Assembly (NCBI GenBank): GCA_937919625.1
Contig: CALFRK010000091.1
Span: 1-49,950, forward strand
DNA: 49,950 nucleotides
Direction: 5' to 3'
Origin: an uncultured Ilumatobacter sp.
GTDB lineage: Bacteria > Actinomycetota > Acidimicrobiia > Acidimicrobiales > Ilumatobacteraceae
Below the pieces are notes generated by a model. It did no database searches. It was given only the letters and a program-made list of their open reading frames with translations, and was not told where the DNA came from. This document shows positions 1 through 6,939 of the stretch, one piece after another. The position numbers and the translations under genes are program-made. Positions within the stretch are counted from its first letter, which is position 1. Every line of letters begins with the position of its first letter.

Positions 1-165
1 GACGGGTACTGGCCGAGGTGACGTCGGATGGGTGGGCCGGGTCCGCAGCCGACGGTGGAACTGCTGGGTCGCGGCGGTGAGCCCGGTGCCGCTGTGGACG
101 GCGATCACCTCCGGTGTGCGGTAGGACTTGACGGGCTCGAGCGCCAGCTCGCCTGGTGAGTGGTA
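1..165 (-). pseudogene. Truncated GH36 alpha-galactosidase fragment running off the left edge
   Basis: Read on the minus strand, this stretch encodes about 55 residues that align without gaps to roughly residues 242-296 of the intact GH36 enzyme at 14612-16720. Shared blocks are SPGELALEP versus HPGELSLEP, SYRTPEVIAVHS, and TQQFHRRLRTRPTHPTS versus TQQFHRHLRARTTHPTS. The frame is open to the window edge, so the catalytic half may lie outside. Upstream of about position 165 the similarity stops, although the frame stays open, and no domain before this point can be found. The N-terminal 240 or so residues are therefore missing or replaced. I call it a 5'-truncated remnant. A diverged but functional short gene starting at a rare codon (for example TTG at 360) cannot be excluded without the left flank. 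Confidence 0.7.
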
Positions 166-369
166 GTAGGCGGTATCGCCGCCGTGAGCCGCATGCACGG
201 CTTGCCGCGTCGATCCGGTTCGCTGTGAGATGCCGGGAAGGCGATCATCGTGTCGCCCGCTACTAAGGTGGACTCGTCTGCCGCGAGCGCATAGCGCAGG
301 TGTTGCCTGACTGCGATCTGACAGCTGTCGGATCGGCCGACGCAGTTCGGAAACGAGCAAGGAGTGAGA
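166..369. other. Non-coding stretch upstream of the aldo/keto reductase
   Basis: No convincing gene is seen. Minus-strand frames stay open here but match nothing that precedes the conserved block in the intact GH36 protein, so this probably holds the truncation junction and scrambled sequence. The last bases (about 357-363) carry the Shine-Dalgarno of the next gene, AAGGAG, five bases before the ATG at 370. Confidence 0.4.
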
Positions 370-1341
370 ATGCGATACCGACGACTCGGCCGAACGGCTC
401 TCGAGGTCAGCGAGTTGTGTCTCGGCACCATGAACTTCGGCCCGAACACGGCCGAGTTCGACGCCTTCTCGATCCTCGACGAGGCCGTCGAGGCCGGCAT
501 CAACTTCGTCGACACCGCAGACCAATACGGCGGACGCCTCGGTGTCGGTGCCACCGAGGAGCTGATCGGTCGCTGGCTCGCTCAGGGCGGCGAGCGTCGT
601 GACCGGATCGTGTTGGCTACCAAGCTCTACGAACCGATGTCGGAGTGGCCCAACGGACGTGGGCTGTCGGCCACCCACATACGGCGTGCGTGCGACGCCA
701 GCCTTCGCCGACTGCAGACCGACCACATCGATCTGTACCAGATGCACCACCTCGACCGGACCGCACCGTGGGACGAGGTGTGGCAGGCGATGGAGACGCT
801 CGTCGCCCAGGGCAAGATCACCTACGTCGGCTCCAGCAACTTCGCCGGCTGGTCGATCGCTCAGGCCAACGAGGCGGCGAAGTCGCGCCACTTCCTCGGG
901 CTCGTGTCCGAACAGAGCCTCTACAACCTCACCGAGCGCACGATCGAACTCGAGGTCATACCTGCCTGCACCGCCTACGGGCTCGCCGTCTTGCCGTGGA
1001 GCCCTTTGGCGGGAGGGCTGCTGGCGGGAGCCCCGTCGGAGGAGTCGCCCGGACGGAGGCGGGGTTCGGCGCAGCTGCAACATCGAGCTGCACAGATGCG
1101 GCCGCAGCTCGACCGGTGGGAGCAGGTGTGCCGGGACCTCGGCGAAGCGCCGGGTGCGGTCGGGTTGGCATGGCTGCTGCATCGCCCGGGTGTCACGGCC
1201 CCGGTCGTCGGGCCGCGCACGATCGACCAACTCGGTGGAGCGCTGCGTGCGACCAGTATCGAGCTGCCACAGGAGATCCTCGAGCAGCTCGACACGATCT
1301 TCCCTGGTCCGGGACCCGCTCCCGAGGCTTATGCGTGGTGA
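370..1341 (+). CDS. Aldo/keto reductase (AKR superfamily)
   Basis: A 323-residue single-domain TIM-barrel NADPH-dependent oxidoreductase of the AKR superfamily. The opening RRLGRTALEVSELCLGTMNFG is characteristic. The catalytic tetrad can be placed as the Asp in FVDTAD, the Tyr in QYGG, the Lys in LATKLY and the His in QMHHLD. The C-terminal cofactor segment contains VVGPRTIDQL. The ATG at 370 is chosen over the GTG at 364 because AAGGAG sits five bases before the ATG and overlaps the GTG. The stop overlaps the GTG of the following hydrolase, so the two are probably translationally coupled. It probably reduces or oxidises a small aldehyde, ketone or sugar; the substrate is not predictable. 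Confidence 0.88.
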   Translation: MRYRRLGRTALEVSELCLGTMNFGPNTAEFDAFSILDEAVEAGINFVDTADQYGGRLGVGATEELIGRWLAQGGERRDRIVLATKLYEPMSEWPNGRGLSATHIRRACDASLRRLQTDHIDLYQMHHLDRTAPWDEVWQAMETLVAQGKITYVGSSNFAGWSIAQANEAAKSRHFLGLVSEQSLYNLTERTIELEVIPACTAYGLAVLPWSPLAGGLLAGAPSEESPGRRRGSAQLQHRAAQMRPQLDRWEQVCRDLGEAPGAVGLAWLLHRPGVTAPVVGPRTIDQLGGALRATSIELPQEILEQLDTIFPGPGPAPEAYAW

Positions 1342-2168
1342 GTTCCAGCCAGGGGTTTGATGTGAGGGAAGACTGGACCGAGGGTGACATCGACGCCGAC
1401 GGAGTACGCCTGCACTTCTACCGGACCGGCACTGGGGGGCAACCGCCGGTCGTGCTCGTTCATGGATTCAGCGACAACGGCCTGTGCTGGAGCCGGGTCG
1501 CGCGCCTGCTCGAAACCGCGTTCGACGTCGTCATGATCGATGCCCGCAACCATGGAAGATCGACGACCGCATCCGGTGACTTGTCGGATTCGGCCGAGGA
1601 CGTCCGTGCCGTCATCATCGGTCTCGAACTCGACCGACCGACCGTGGTGGGCCATTCGATCGGCGCCGCCGCCGCGGCGGAGCTGGCTGCTCGCCACCCA
1701 GGCCTCGTGTCACGGCTGGTGCTCGAGGACCCTCCTTGGCAGGAAGCACCGGAGGAGTCGCTCGCTCTCTCGCAGCAGCGCCGCGACGGAGCCCGCGCCT
1801 ACTTGAACTCGGTGACCACGATGACGGAACGGGAGATCCGGGTACTCGGACACAGCCAGCATCCCGACTGGGAGGACACCGACATCGCCGATTGGGTGGT
1901 CGCGAAGCGGCAAGTGAGGGTCGAAGCGGTCTTCAGTTTGACGCGGTCGAGCTGGTCGGACGTGATCGATCGGATCGGGTGCCCCACGCTGCTGATCCAC
2001 GGTGATCCTGCTCGTGGGGGGATCGTGACGCCCGCCCTCGCTGAGCGGGTCGGAACGTCGAACGGTTGGATCGTGACGTGTTCGATCGAGAATTCCGGTC
2101 ACAACATCAGGCGAGAGAACTTCGCACGGTACAGCGAGGTACTCGGCGCGTTCCTGACGTCCGGGTAG
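1338..2168 (+). CDS. Alpha/beta-hydrolase fold protein
   Basis: A 276-residue alpha/beta hydrolase. It has the HGFSDN oxyanion-hole loop, the nucleophile elbow GHSIGA with catalytic Ser, an acid-bearing strand PTLLIHGDP and a terminal SGHNI carrying the catalytic His. GTG at 1338 forms a 4-base GTGA overlap with the reductase stop. GTG at 1362, preceded by AGGGG, is an alternative that would trim a poorly conserved N terminus. Ester or lactone hydrolysis is most likely, fitting a partner that acts on the product or substrate of the adjacent reductase. The gene converges on the PhyH gene with only four bases between stops. Confidence 0.82.
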   Translation: MSSSQGFDVREDWTEGDIDADGVRLHFYRTGTGGQPPVVLVHGFSDNGLCWSRVARLLETAFDVVMIDARNHGRSTTASGDLSDSAEDVRAVIIGLELDRPTVVGHSIGAAAAAELAARHPGLVSRLVLEDPPWQEAPEESLALSQQRRDGARAYLNSVTTMTEREIRVLGHSQHPDWEDTDIADWVVAKRQVRVEAVFSLTRSSWSDVIDRIGCPTLLIHGDPARGGIVTPALAERVGTSNGWIVTCSIENSGHNIRRENFARYSEVLGAFLTSG

Positions 2169-2172
2169 TCCA

Positions 2173-3201
2173 TCAGGTGTTCGGCGATCGGACCTGCCCA
2201 AGCTGCCGTGGCAGTGGTTTGACGATGTAGCCGGTCGGGAGTTGCTCGGACGAGTCCGCCACGACGAATCGGGTCAGTCGCTGGGCGTGCTCGGAAAGTC
2301 GGCGGTGGTCGTGGTACGAGATGCCGGGAGTCAGCGGTTCCCGGAACCACGGTGCGTAGTACTCGATGTTCGGGATCGCCCGCAGGTCGTCGGACAGATT
2401 CGGTGTACCACCGTGCCACGCCCGCACGTCACGGATCTGGACCGCACCGGCGGGAGCGGGGCAGACGGTGCTGAGACGCATCCACTCGGGCTCCTCCTCC
2501 AGCGTCGGGAATGGCGCCCGTGAGTGCTGGGTGCCCGGGATCTGGCGGGTCGGACCGTTGAGCGCCGTCTGATCGGTCGGCAGGAAATTGACGCACACGT
2601 ACGGACACGGCAGGTCCCGGGTGGAGAGGTGCCCGCGTGGGTCGTGGAACGAGCTGAACGGCGTCGTCTCGGCGTCGATCCGGTCGCGCATGTCGGCGTG
2701 CAGCGGCTGGTATTCGACGGCGCCGGGCAGGCAGAAGTCACCACTGCCCGAGCGCACCATGTAGTCGGGCGATCCGAAGATGGCGATCAGGATCGGGGTC
2801 ACCGTCGGGAGGTCGACCAACATCTGCCATTCGGGACGGTGCAGCATGCTGCGGGTGACGCTCGATCCACCGAACGAGTATCGGTGCGATCCCCGGTTGC
2901 CGGCCCGTGCGGCGTCGAGTGCGACGATGTCGTCGGCGACCTCGACGACACCGTTGCGCAGGAACGCTGTCTGTTCCGGGGAGAGGGCATCACGAACGAC
3001 GACGAAGCCGTCGCGATGGAACAGCCTGACGGCCCGCTCGATCTCCGTCGGATCGAGGATCTCGAGGTCGGTGATCCCGTTGTTGGCGAGGAGGTGTTGG
3101 CGAAGTGCGACGGTCTCGGGAGCATTGCGATCGCGCCCGACCCAGCCGAGTTCGGCGTGGTGATCGGTGGGCGAAATGCTGGCCTCGGATGCTTCGTTCA
3201 T
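2173..3201 (-). CDS. Phytanoyl-CoA dioxygenase (PhyH) family Fe(II)/2-oxoglutarate oxygenase
   Basis: A 342-residue PhyH-superfamily protein. The metal triad is visible as H168-x-D170 in PLHADM and H263 in AWHGGTP, with a 2-oxoglutarate-binding Arg candidate at R274 (DLRAIPN). Mid-protein, SGSGDFCLPGAVEYQPLHADM and VCVNFLPTD are typical of the small-molecule hydroxylase branch. The ATG at 3201 is chosen because AAGGAAA lies eight bases upstream; the longer ORF start at 3270 has no ribosome binding site. It follows the SDR gene on the same strand by 84 bases, so it may be the last gene of a VOC-SDR-PhyH operon. The family hydroxylates or O-demethylates diverse organic acids, lipids and secondary metabolites; the substrate here is unknown. 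Confidence 0.83.
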   Translation of the reverse strand: MNEASEASISPTDHHAELGWVGRDRNAPETVALRQHLLANNGITDLEILDPTEIERAVRLFHRDGFVVVRDALSPEQTAFLRNGVVEVADDIVALDAARAGNRGSHRYSFGGSSVTRSMLHRPEWQMLVDLPTVTPILIAIFGSPDYMVRSGSGDFCLPGAVEYQPLHADMRDRIDAETTPFSSFHDPRGHLSTRDLPCPYVCVNFLPTDQTALNGPTRQIPGTQHSRAPFPTLEEEPEWMRLSTVCPAPAGAVQIRDVRAWHGGTPNLSDDLRAIPNIEYYAPWFREPLTPGISYHDHRRLSEHAQRLTRFVVADSSEQLPTGYIVKPLPRQLGQVRSPNT

Positions 3202-3285
3202 GTGATTCGTTTCCTTCGCTGTCCGGTCTCGATGGACGTAGTCGGTGGCGGTCGTCGCCGCTGAGATCATGTGATTGCAGTGAGA

Positions 3286-4056
3286 TCACCCAGCGGTGTT
3301 GCCGCCGTCGACCGGCAGTATCGCGCCCGTGATGAACGACGCCCCGCTGCCGGCCAGGAACAACGCTGCCTCGGCGATCTCATCGGCCTCGGCGAAGCGC
3401 CCCATGGGGGTGGTCGCCGTGAAGGCCCGCTCGAACTCATCGTCGGTCGTGTCTGCCGCAACCCGGTCGTGCATGTCCCACATCATTCGCGTGTTCGTCG
3501 GTGACGGGCAGACAGCGTTGACCCGGATCGTCGGCGCCAACTCGATCGCCGCGCTGCGCGTCAGCCCGACGACGGCGTGCTTGCTGGCGCTGTAGCCGAT
3601 GATGTTGGCGCTGCCCTTCACACCCATGTTCGAGGCGTTGTTGATGATCGAACCGCCACCGGTCTCGCGCATCAACTCGACAGCGTGCCGCATTCCGAGG
3701 AACACGCCGCGCACGTTGATCGCCATCACGCGATCGAATTCGGCGAGCGGGTAGTCGAGCATCGAACCGAGGGCCCCCTCGATCCCGGCATTGTTGAACA
3801 GTACGTCGAGCCGACCGAACCGGTCGCGACACACGCTGATGACGCGTGCCCAATCCTGGTCGGAACTGACGTCTCCGTTCACAGTCTCGATGCTCGGGCC
3901 ACCCTCGGTGAGCGTGGGGAGATCTTCGAACGGGGCGCCTGGGAGGTCGACAGCGACGATGTCGTAGCCGGCCTCGACGAAACGGCCGACAGCGGCGAGC
4001 CCGATGCCGCGAGCCGCCCCCGTGATGATTGCGACCGGTCGAGATGCGGTTTTCAT
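3286..4056 (-). CDS. Short-chain dehydrogenase/reductase (classical SDR)
   Basis: A 256-residue classical SDR using NAD(P). It has the TGAARGIG dinucleotide motif near the N terminus, the NNAG motif, SIINNAS carrying the catalytic Ser region, and YSASK with the catalytic Tyr and Lys. The C terminus ends in the usual LPVDGGNTAG. ATG at 4056 has GGAGG seven bases upstream and overlaps the stop of the VOC gene by four bases (ATGA), so translation is coupled. With its VOC partner and the PhyH gene it looks like a small catabolic or biosynthetic operon. Substrate is not deducible; the polar insert DMHDRVAADTTDDE before the C-terminal lid suggests a small polar alcohol. Confidence 0.87.
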   Translation of the reverse strand: MKTASRPVAIITGAARGIGLAAVGRFVEAGYDIVAVDLPGAPFEDLPTLTEGGPSIETVNGDVSSDQDWARVISVCRDRFGRLDVLFNNAGIEGALGSMLDYPLAEFDRVMAINVRGVFLGMRHAVELMRETGGGSIINNASNMGVKGSANIIGYSASKHAVVGLTRSAAIELAPTIRVNAVCPSPTNTRMMWDMHDRVAADTTDDEFERAFTATTPMGRFAEADEIAEAALFLAGSGASFITGAILPVDGGNTAG

Positions 4057-4979
4057 TGTTGGCCTCCGTGGAGCAGGGCGTCCATCCGAGATGGGCGGAG
4101 TAGATCGGGTCGCATGCGCAGCGAGAGGGTGTCGTCGGCTCGGTGGAAGGCGATCAGTTCGACCCAGTTGCCGTCCGGGTCGCGAAGTCTCGTCATCTCG
4201 AGTCTGTCGGTGCCGGCGGGTTCGTCCTCGACGGTGAAGCCGGCAGCCTTCGCTCGGGCGAGGTCGGCGTGGAGGTCGTCGCTCTCGAAGGCGAGATGGC
4301 CCGTTCCGGGCGTTTCGTAGTCCGGTTGTTCGGGGGCACCGGTCGGCGGGTTGTGGAACTGCCAGATCTCGACCTTGGCGTTGGTCAGTGGGACCCACGT
4401 GCCCGTGATGTCGACATCGCTGAGGGCCGACAGCCGATCGACCGCAGCGTGCCCTCGCAGGCGGGCCGTGTTCAGTGCCGGAGAGCCGATCAGGTCCTCG
4501 TAGGCGGCGCGAAGACGGTCGACGTCGGGCGTGGCGATCGCCCCGTGCACGAGCCATGGCTCGAGATCGGCGGGAGCGTGCGGCGCCCCTTCGATCTCGG
4601 TGACGAGCTGTTCGGCGTCGCGCACGTACAGGTACTGGAAACCCGTTCCGAGTTCGACCGGATCTGCGTGCGACACGATTCCGGCCGTCGAGGCTCGATC
4701 GGCGACCTGTTCGATGCTGCCGGTCTGGATGCCGGCGTGGGTCACGCCAGGTTCGTTGACTTCTCGGCGTCGGCCGGCCGGAGCGGCGACGCCGACCAGT
4801 TCGATCCACCCGTTCGGGCCCTCCGCTCGGGCGCTGGCCTGCACGTCGCGGCCGGCGACCAGGGGGTCGTCGCCGGCCGCCAGCGATGTGATCGGCCAAC
4901 CGCTCATGGCATGGAGTTGGCGAGCGGTGTGTTCGAGGTCGTGAACAACGCGTCCGACGTGGTGCAACCCGATCAGCAT
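4053..4979 (-). CDS. Two-domain VOC (glyoxalase/extradiol dioxygenase superfamily) protein
   Basis: A 308-residue protein made of two vicinal-oxygen-chelate modules, roughly residues 1-135 and 140-280. Candidate metal ligands are His in IGLHHVGRVV, His in GVTHAGIQ and Glu in GWIELVG in the first module, and His in LVHGAIATPD, His in GTGHLAFESDD and Glu in GNWVELIAF in the second. This arrangement fits a metal-dependent lyase, isomerase or dioxygenase rather than a bleomycin-type binding protein. ATG at 4979 has AGGGG nine bases upstream. It is the first gene of a minus-strand operon whose stop overlaps the SDR start, and it diverges from the SDR at 5242. Confidence 0.8.
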   Translation of the reverse strand: MLIGLHHVGRVVHDLEHTARQLHAMSGWPITSLAAGDDPLVAGRDVQASARAEGPNGWIELVGVAAPAGRRREVNEPGVTHAGIQTGSIEQVADRASTAGIVSHADPVELGTGFQYLYVRDAEQLVTEIEGAPHAPADLEPWLVHGAIATPDVDRLRAAYEDLIGSPALNTARLRGHAAVDRLSALSDVDITGTWVPLTNAKVEIWQFHNPPTGAPEQPDYETPGTGHLAFESDDLHADLARAKAAGFTVEDEPAGTDRLEMTRLRDPDGNWVELIAFHRADDTLSLRMRPDLLRPSRMDALLHGGQQ

Positions 4980-5089
4980 GGTCGCCGCCCCTTATCTGTC
5001 CCGTCGCGGTGGATGAGCGACGGCGTGTAATCCCTCGTGGATGTCGTCATGGCTGAGCCTCTCGGAGCGTCTTCGATCCCGGTGTGCAC

Positions 5090-5119
5090 TTGACACACAC
5101 CTTGTTGGCACGATATCTA
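5090..5119 (+). promoter_or_regulatory. Putative promoter of the SDR at 5242
   Basis: A perfect -35 TTGACA (5090-5095) is followed after 18 bases by TATCTA (5114-5119). The sequence ATCTAATA across the -10 matches seven of eight bases of one arm of the palindrome at 6895-6915, suggesting control by the same repressor, probably the TetR at 6031-6690. The opposite half-site is poor, so the operator claim is weak. Confidence 0.5.
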
Positions 5120-5138
5120 ATAACAAATCCGGCGTCGT

Positions 5139-5162
5139 GTGCAAGTGCAAGTGCAGGTGCAA
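5139..5162 (+). repeat. Tandem hexamer repeat in the leader of the SDR gene
   Basis: Four consecutive 6-base units: GTGCAA, GTGCAA, GTGCAG, GTGCAA. They lie just downstream of the predicted promoter and so in the 5' leader or spacer of the SDR mRNA. Such a tract is prone to slipped-strand length change. Confidence 0.7.
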
Positions 5163-5241
5163 GTACGGCCGGCGAACATCGACGACCAGAACACCGCGGG
5201 CATGATCGACGTGTGCCGGCCAACCGACGAAAGGACGCCAC

Positions 5242-6006
5242 ATGGATCTGCAACTGAGGGGTAAGAGCATTCTCGTGACCGGGGGGAGCCGTGGAATCGG
5301 CCGAGCCACGGTCGAACGGTTGTGTGCAGAGGGTGCCAGGGTGGCGACCTGCGCACGTGGTCAAGAGACGCTCGATGAGGTCGTCGCAGGCCTGCGGGCC
5401 GGCGGTGCTGACGTGATCGGAAACGTGGTCGATGTCACCGACGGCGATGCGCTCGAGAGCTGGATCGAGTCGACGGCGTCGAACTGGGGTGGGATCGACG
5501 GATTCGTCAGCAACGTCTCGGCCCGCGTCTACCGCACCGATCTCGAACGCTGGCAGGAGAACTTCGAGATCGACTTGTTCCAGCACATCCGGGCGATCGA
5601 AGCGGTGCTCCCTCATCTGCGCTCGTCGCAGGGCTCGATCGTGATCGTCTCGTCGATTGCAGCGATGATGTCCCAACTGCCCGATCTCGATCGAGCCTAT
5701 GGACCGATGAAGGCGGCGCTCGCCAGCTACGGATCGCAGCTGGCGCAAATCGAGGGTGCCAACGGTGTGCGCGTCAACTCGGTGTCGCCCGGGCCCGTGC
5801 ACGTCGACGGCGGGTTTTGGGATGAGGTCGGTCAACAACAACCGAAGCTCTACGCCCTGGCCGAGCGGCTCTCGGTGATGGGTCGCCTGGGGCGTCCGGA
5901 GGAGATTGCTGCGGCGATCGCGTTCTTGACGTCACCGCTCAGTTCCTACACGACCGCCGCCAATCTGCACATCGACGGGGGCACCGTGAAATCGGTCAGG
6001 TACTGA
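5242..6006 (+). CDS. SDR family oxidoreductase with atypical NNAG motif
   Basis: A 254-residue SDR. The Rossmann motif TGGSRGIG is near residue 13, the catalytic Ser lies in IVIVSSIAAMM and the Tyr/Lys pair in AYGPMKAAL. The normally conserved NNAG at the end of beta-4 is replaced by SNVSA. This is seen in a subset of SDRs that keep activity, but it is a departure from its neighbours. ATG at 5242 has AAGGA about seven bases upstream. It is transcribed divergently from the VOC/SDR pair and converges on the TetR gene with 24 bases between stops. Confidence 0.83.
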   Translation: MDLQLRGKSILVTGGSRGIGRATVERLCAEGARVATCARGQETLDEVVAGLRAGGADVIGNVVDVTDGDALESWIESTASNWGGIDGFVSNVSARVYRTDLERWQENFEIDLFQHIRAIEAVLPHLRSSQGSIVIVSSIAAMMSQLPDLDRAYGPMKAALASYGSQLAQIEGANGVRVNSVSPGPVHVDGGFWDEVGQQQPKLYALAERLSVMGRLGRPEEIAAAIAFLTSPLSSYTTAANLHIDGGTVKSVRY

Positions 6007-6030
6007 CCGCTCACACGAACCGGCGGGCGG

Positions 6031-6690
6031 TCACGCTCCGAGATCGTCCGCAGCTTGTTCGAGCAACCCATCGAGCGTGAGCCGGCTACTCAGAAAGAAG
6101 ACCTCCTCGATCACGGCGCGGTCGGCGAGGCCCCGAGCGATCAACTCCCACGTGATCTCGCTCGTGCCGTTGAGCAGGCTCGAGTAGACCAGCGCTCGCT
6201 GGCTGTCGATCCCCATCGTTTCCAGCAGACGAGCCCACCACGCGACGTTGTCGCGTTGGACCCGCTTGCGAAGCACTTCGACAGAGGTGTCCAGACTGGG
6301 TTCGGACACCAACCGGTAGAACAGCAAGCCGCCTTGTTCGATCTGGTCGAAGTACCACCGGGTGTTGGCCACGAGGCGGTCCTCGAACAATTGACGGGGT
6401 GGAGTCTCGGTGATGAGCTCGTCGACCGGGGGCATCGGTTCGACGTTCCACAGCGCCGCAACCTCGTTCCACAGCGCCTGCAGGAGACCGCTGCGATTCT
6501 CGAAATATGTGTACGCCAAGGCGCGGGACACACCGGCCGCTCGTGCAAGCGTGTCCATCGTGAGTGCCGCAGCTCCGTCGGACTCCACGATCGATCTGGC
6601 GACGTCGAGAAGGTGCCGGCGGCGATCGTCTGGGGTGAGCCTCGGGCCGACCGGCTCGGTCGCGGTCAGCTGTGGTTCGGTACCTGGCAT
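6031..6690 (-). CDS. TetR/AcrR family transcriptional regulator
   Basis: A 219-residue repressor. The N-terminal helix-turn-helix covers about residues 20-70, with the signature LLDVARSIVESDGAAALTMD, then AGVSRALAYTYFENRSGLL for the recognition helix region. The C-terminal ligand domain is unassigned. ATG at 6690 is used; GTG at 6696 has a better spaced GAGG and is an equal alternative. The longer ORF to 6831 is unsupported. It sits between two promoters that carry related half-sites (perfect palindrome at 6895-6915, degenerate at 5114-5122), so it plausibly represses its divergent neighbour, the enolase-superfamily operon, and perhaps the SDR unit. Confidence 0.86.
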   Translation of the reverse strand: MPGTEPQLTATEPVGPRLTPDDRRRHLLDVARSIVESDGAAALTMDTLARAAGVSRALAYTYFENRSGLLQALWNEVAALWNVEPMPPVDELITETPPRQLFEDRLVANTRWYFDQIEQGGLLFYRLVSEPSLDTSVEVLRKRVQRDNVAWWARLLETMGIDSQRALVYSSLLNGTSEITWELIARGLADRAVIEEVFFLSSRLTLDGLLEQAADDLGA

Positions 6691-6862
6691 GGACACATTC
6701 TGCCTCGTTTCATCACCGAGCAGAGCGGTGACCGGGGAGTTGTCCGGTTGGCAAATCAGTCGAAGGCGGAGAGCACCTCGGCATCGAACCGCTCGGTCTT
6801 TGGGGTGCAGGGGTTGGTTGGCCGCAGACACCGATCAGCGGGCAGGACGGGCACGGGGGCCC

Positions 6863-6891
6863 TTGACAACCTGGACCGGTCCTGTTTAGGT
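6863..6891 (+). promoter_or_regulatory. Putative promoter of the dehydratase-to-GH42 operon
   Basis: TTGACA at 6863-6868 is followed after 16-17 bases by the weak -10 TTTAGG/TTAGGT (6885-6891). Transcription would begin inside the palindrome at 6895-6915, a classic arrangement for repression. Confidence 0.5.
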
Positions 6892-6894
6892 GGC

Positions 6895-6915
6895 TATTAG
6901 ACGCTGTGTCTAATA
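6895..6915. promoter_or_regulatory. 21-bp palindromic operator
   Basis: A perfect inverted repeat with 8-base arms TATTAGAC and GTCTAATA and a 5-base spacer. It lies at the expected transcription start of the operon beginning at 6940 and 205 bases from the TetR start. Arm length and spacing suit a TetR-family dimer (a GntR-type site would also look similar). It is the most regular palindrome in the catabolic half. Confidence 0.75.
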
Positions 6916-6939
6916 AGACTGTCGAGTCAGGCGGCTCTC

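Larger units (their letters stand above)
4980..5241. other. Divergent promoter region with hexamer repeat
   Basis: This 262-base gap separates two divergent SDR-containing units. It holds a plus-strand promoter candidate (TTGACA at 5090-5095, TATCTA at 5114-5119), a tandem hexamer repeat at 5139-5162 and the AAGGA ribosome binding site before 5242. No small gene is convincing. Confidence 0.5.

Noticed and set aside
364-369. GTG start for the aldo/keto reductase
   Set aside because: It would overlap the Shine-Dalgarno; ATG at 370 is correctly spaced.
6697-6831. Longer N terminus for the TetR protein
   Set aside because: The extra 45 residues are unlike TetR proteins and lack a ribosome binding site.
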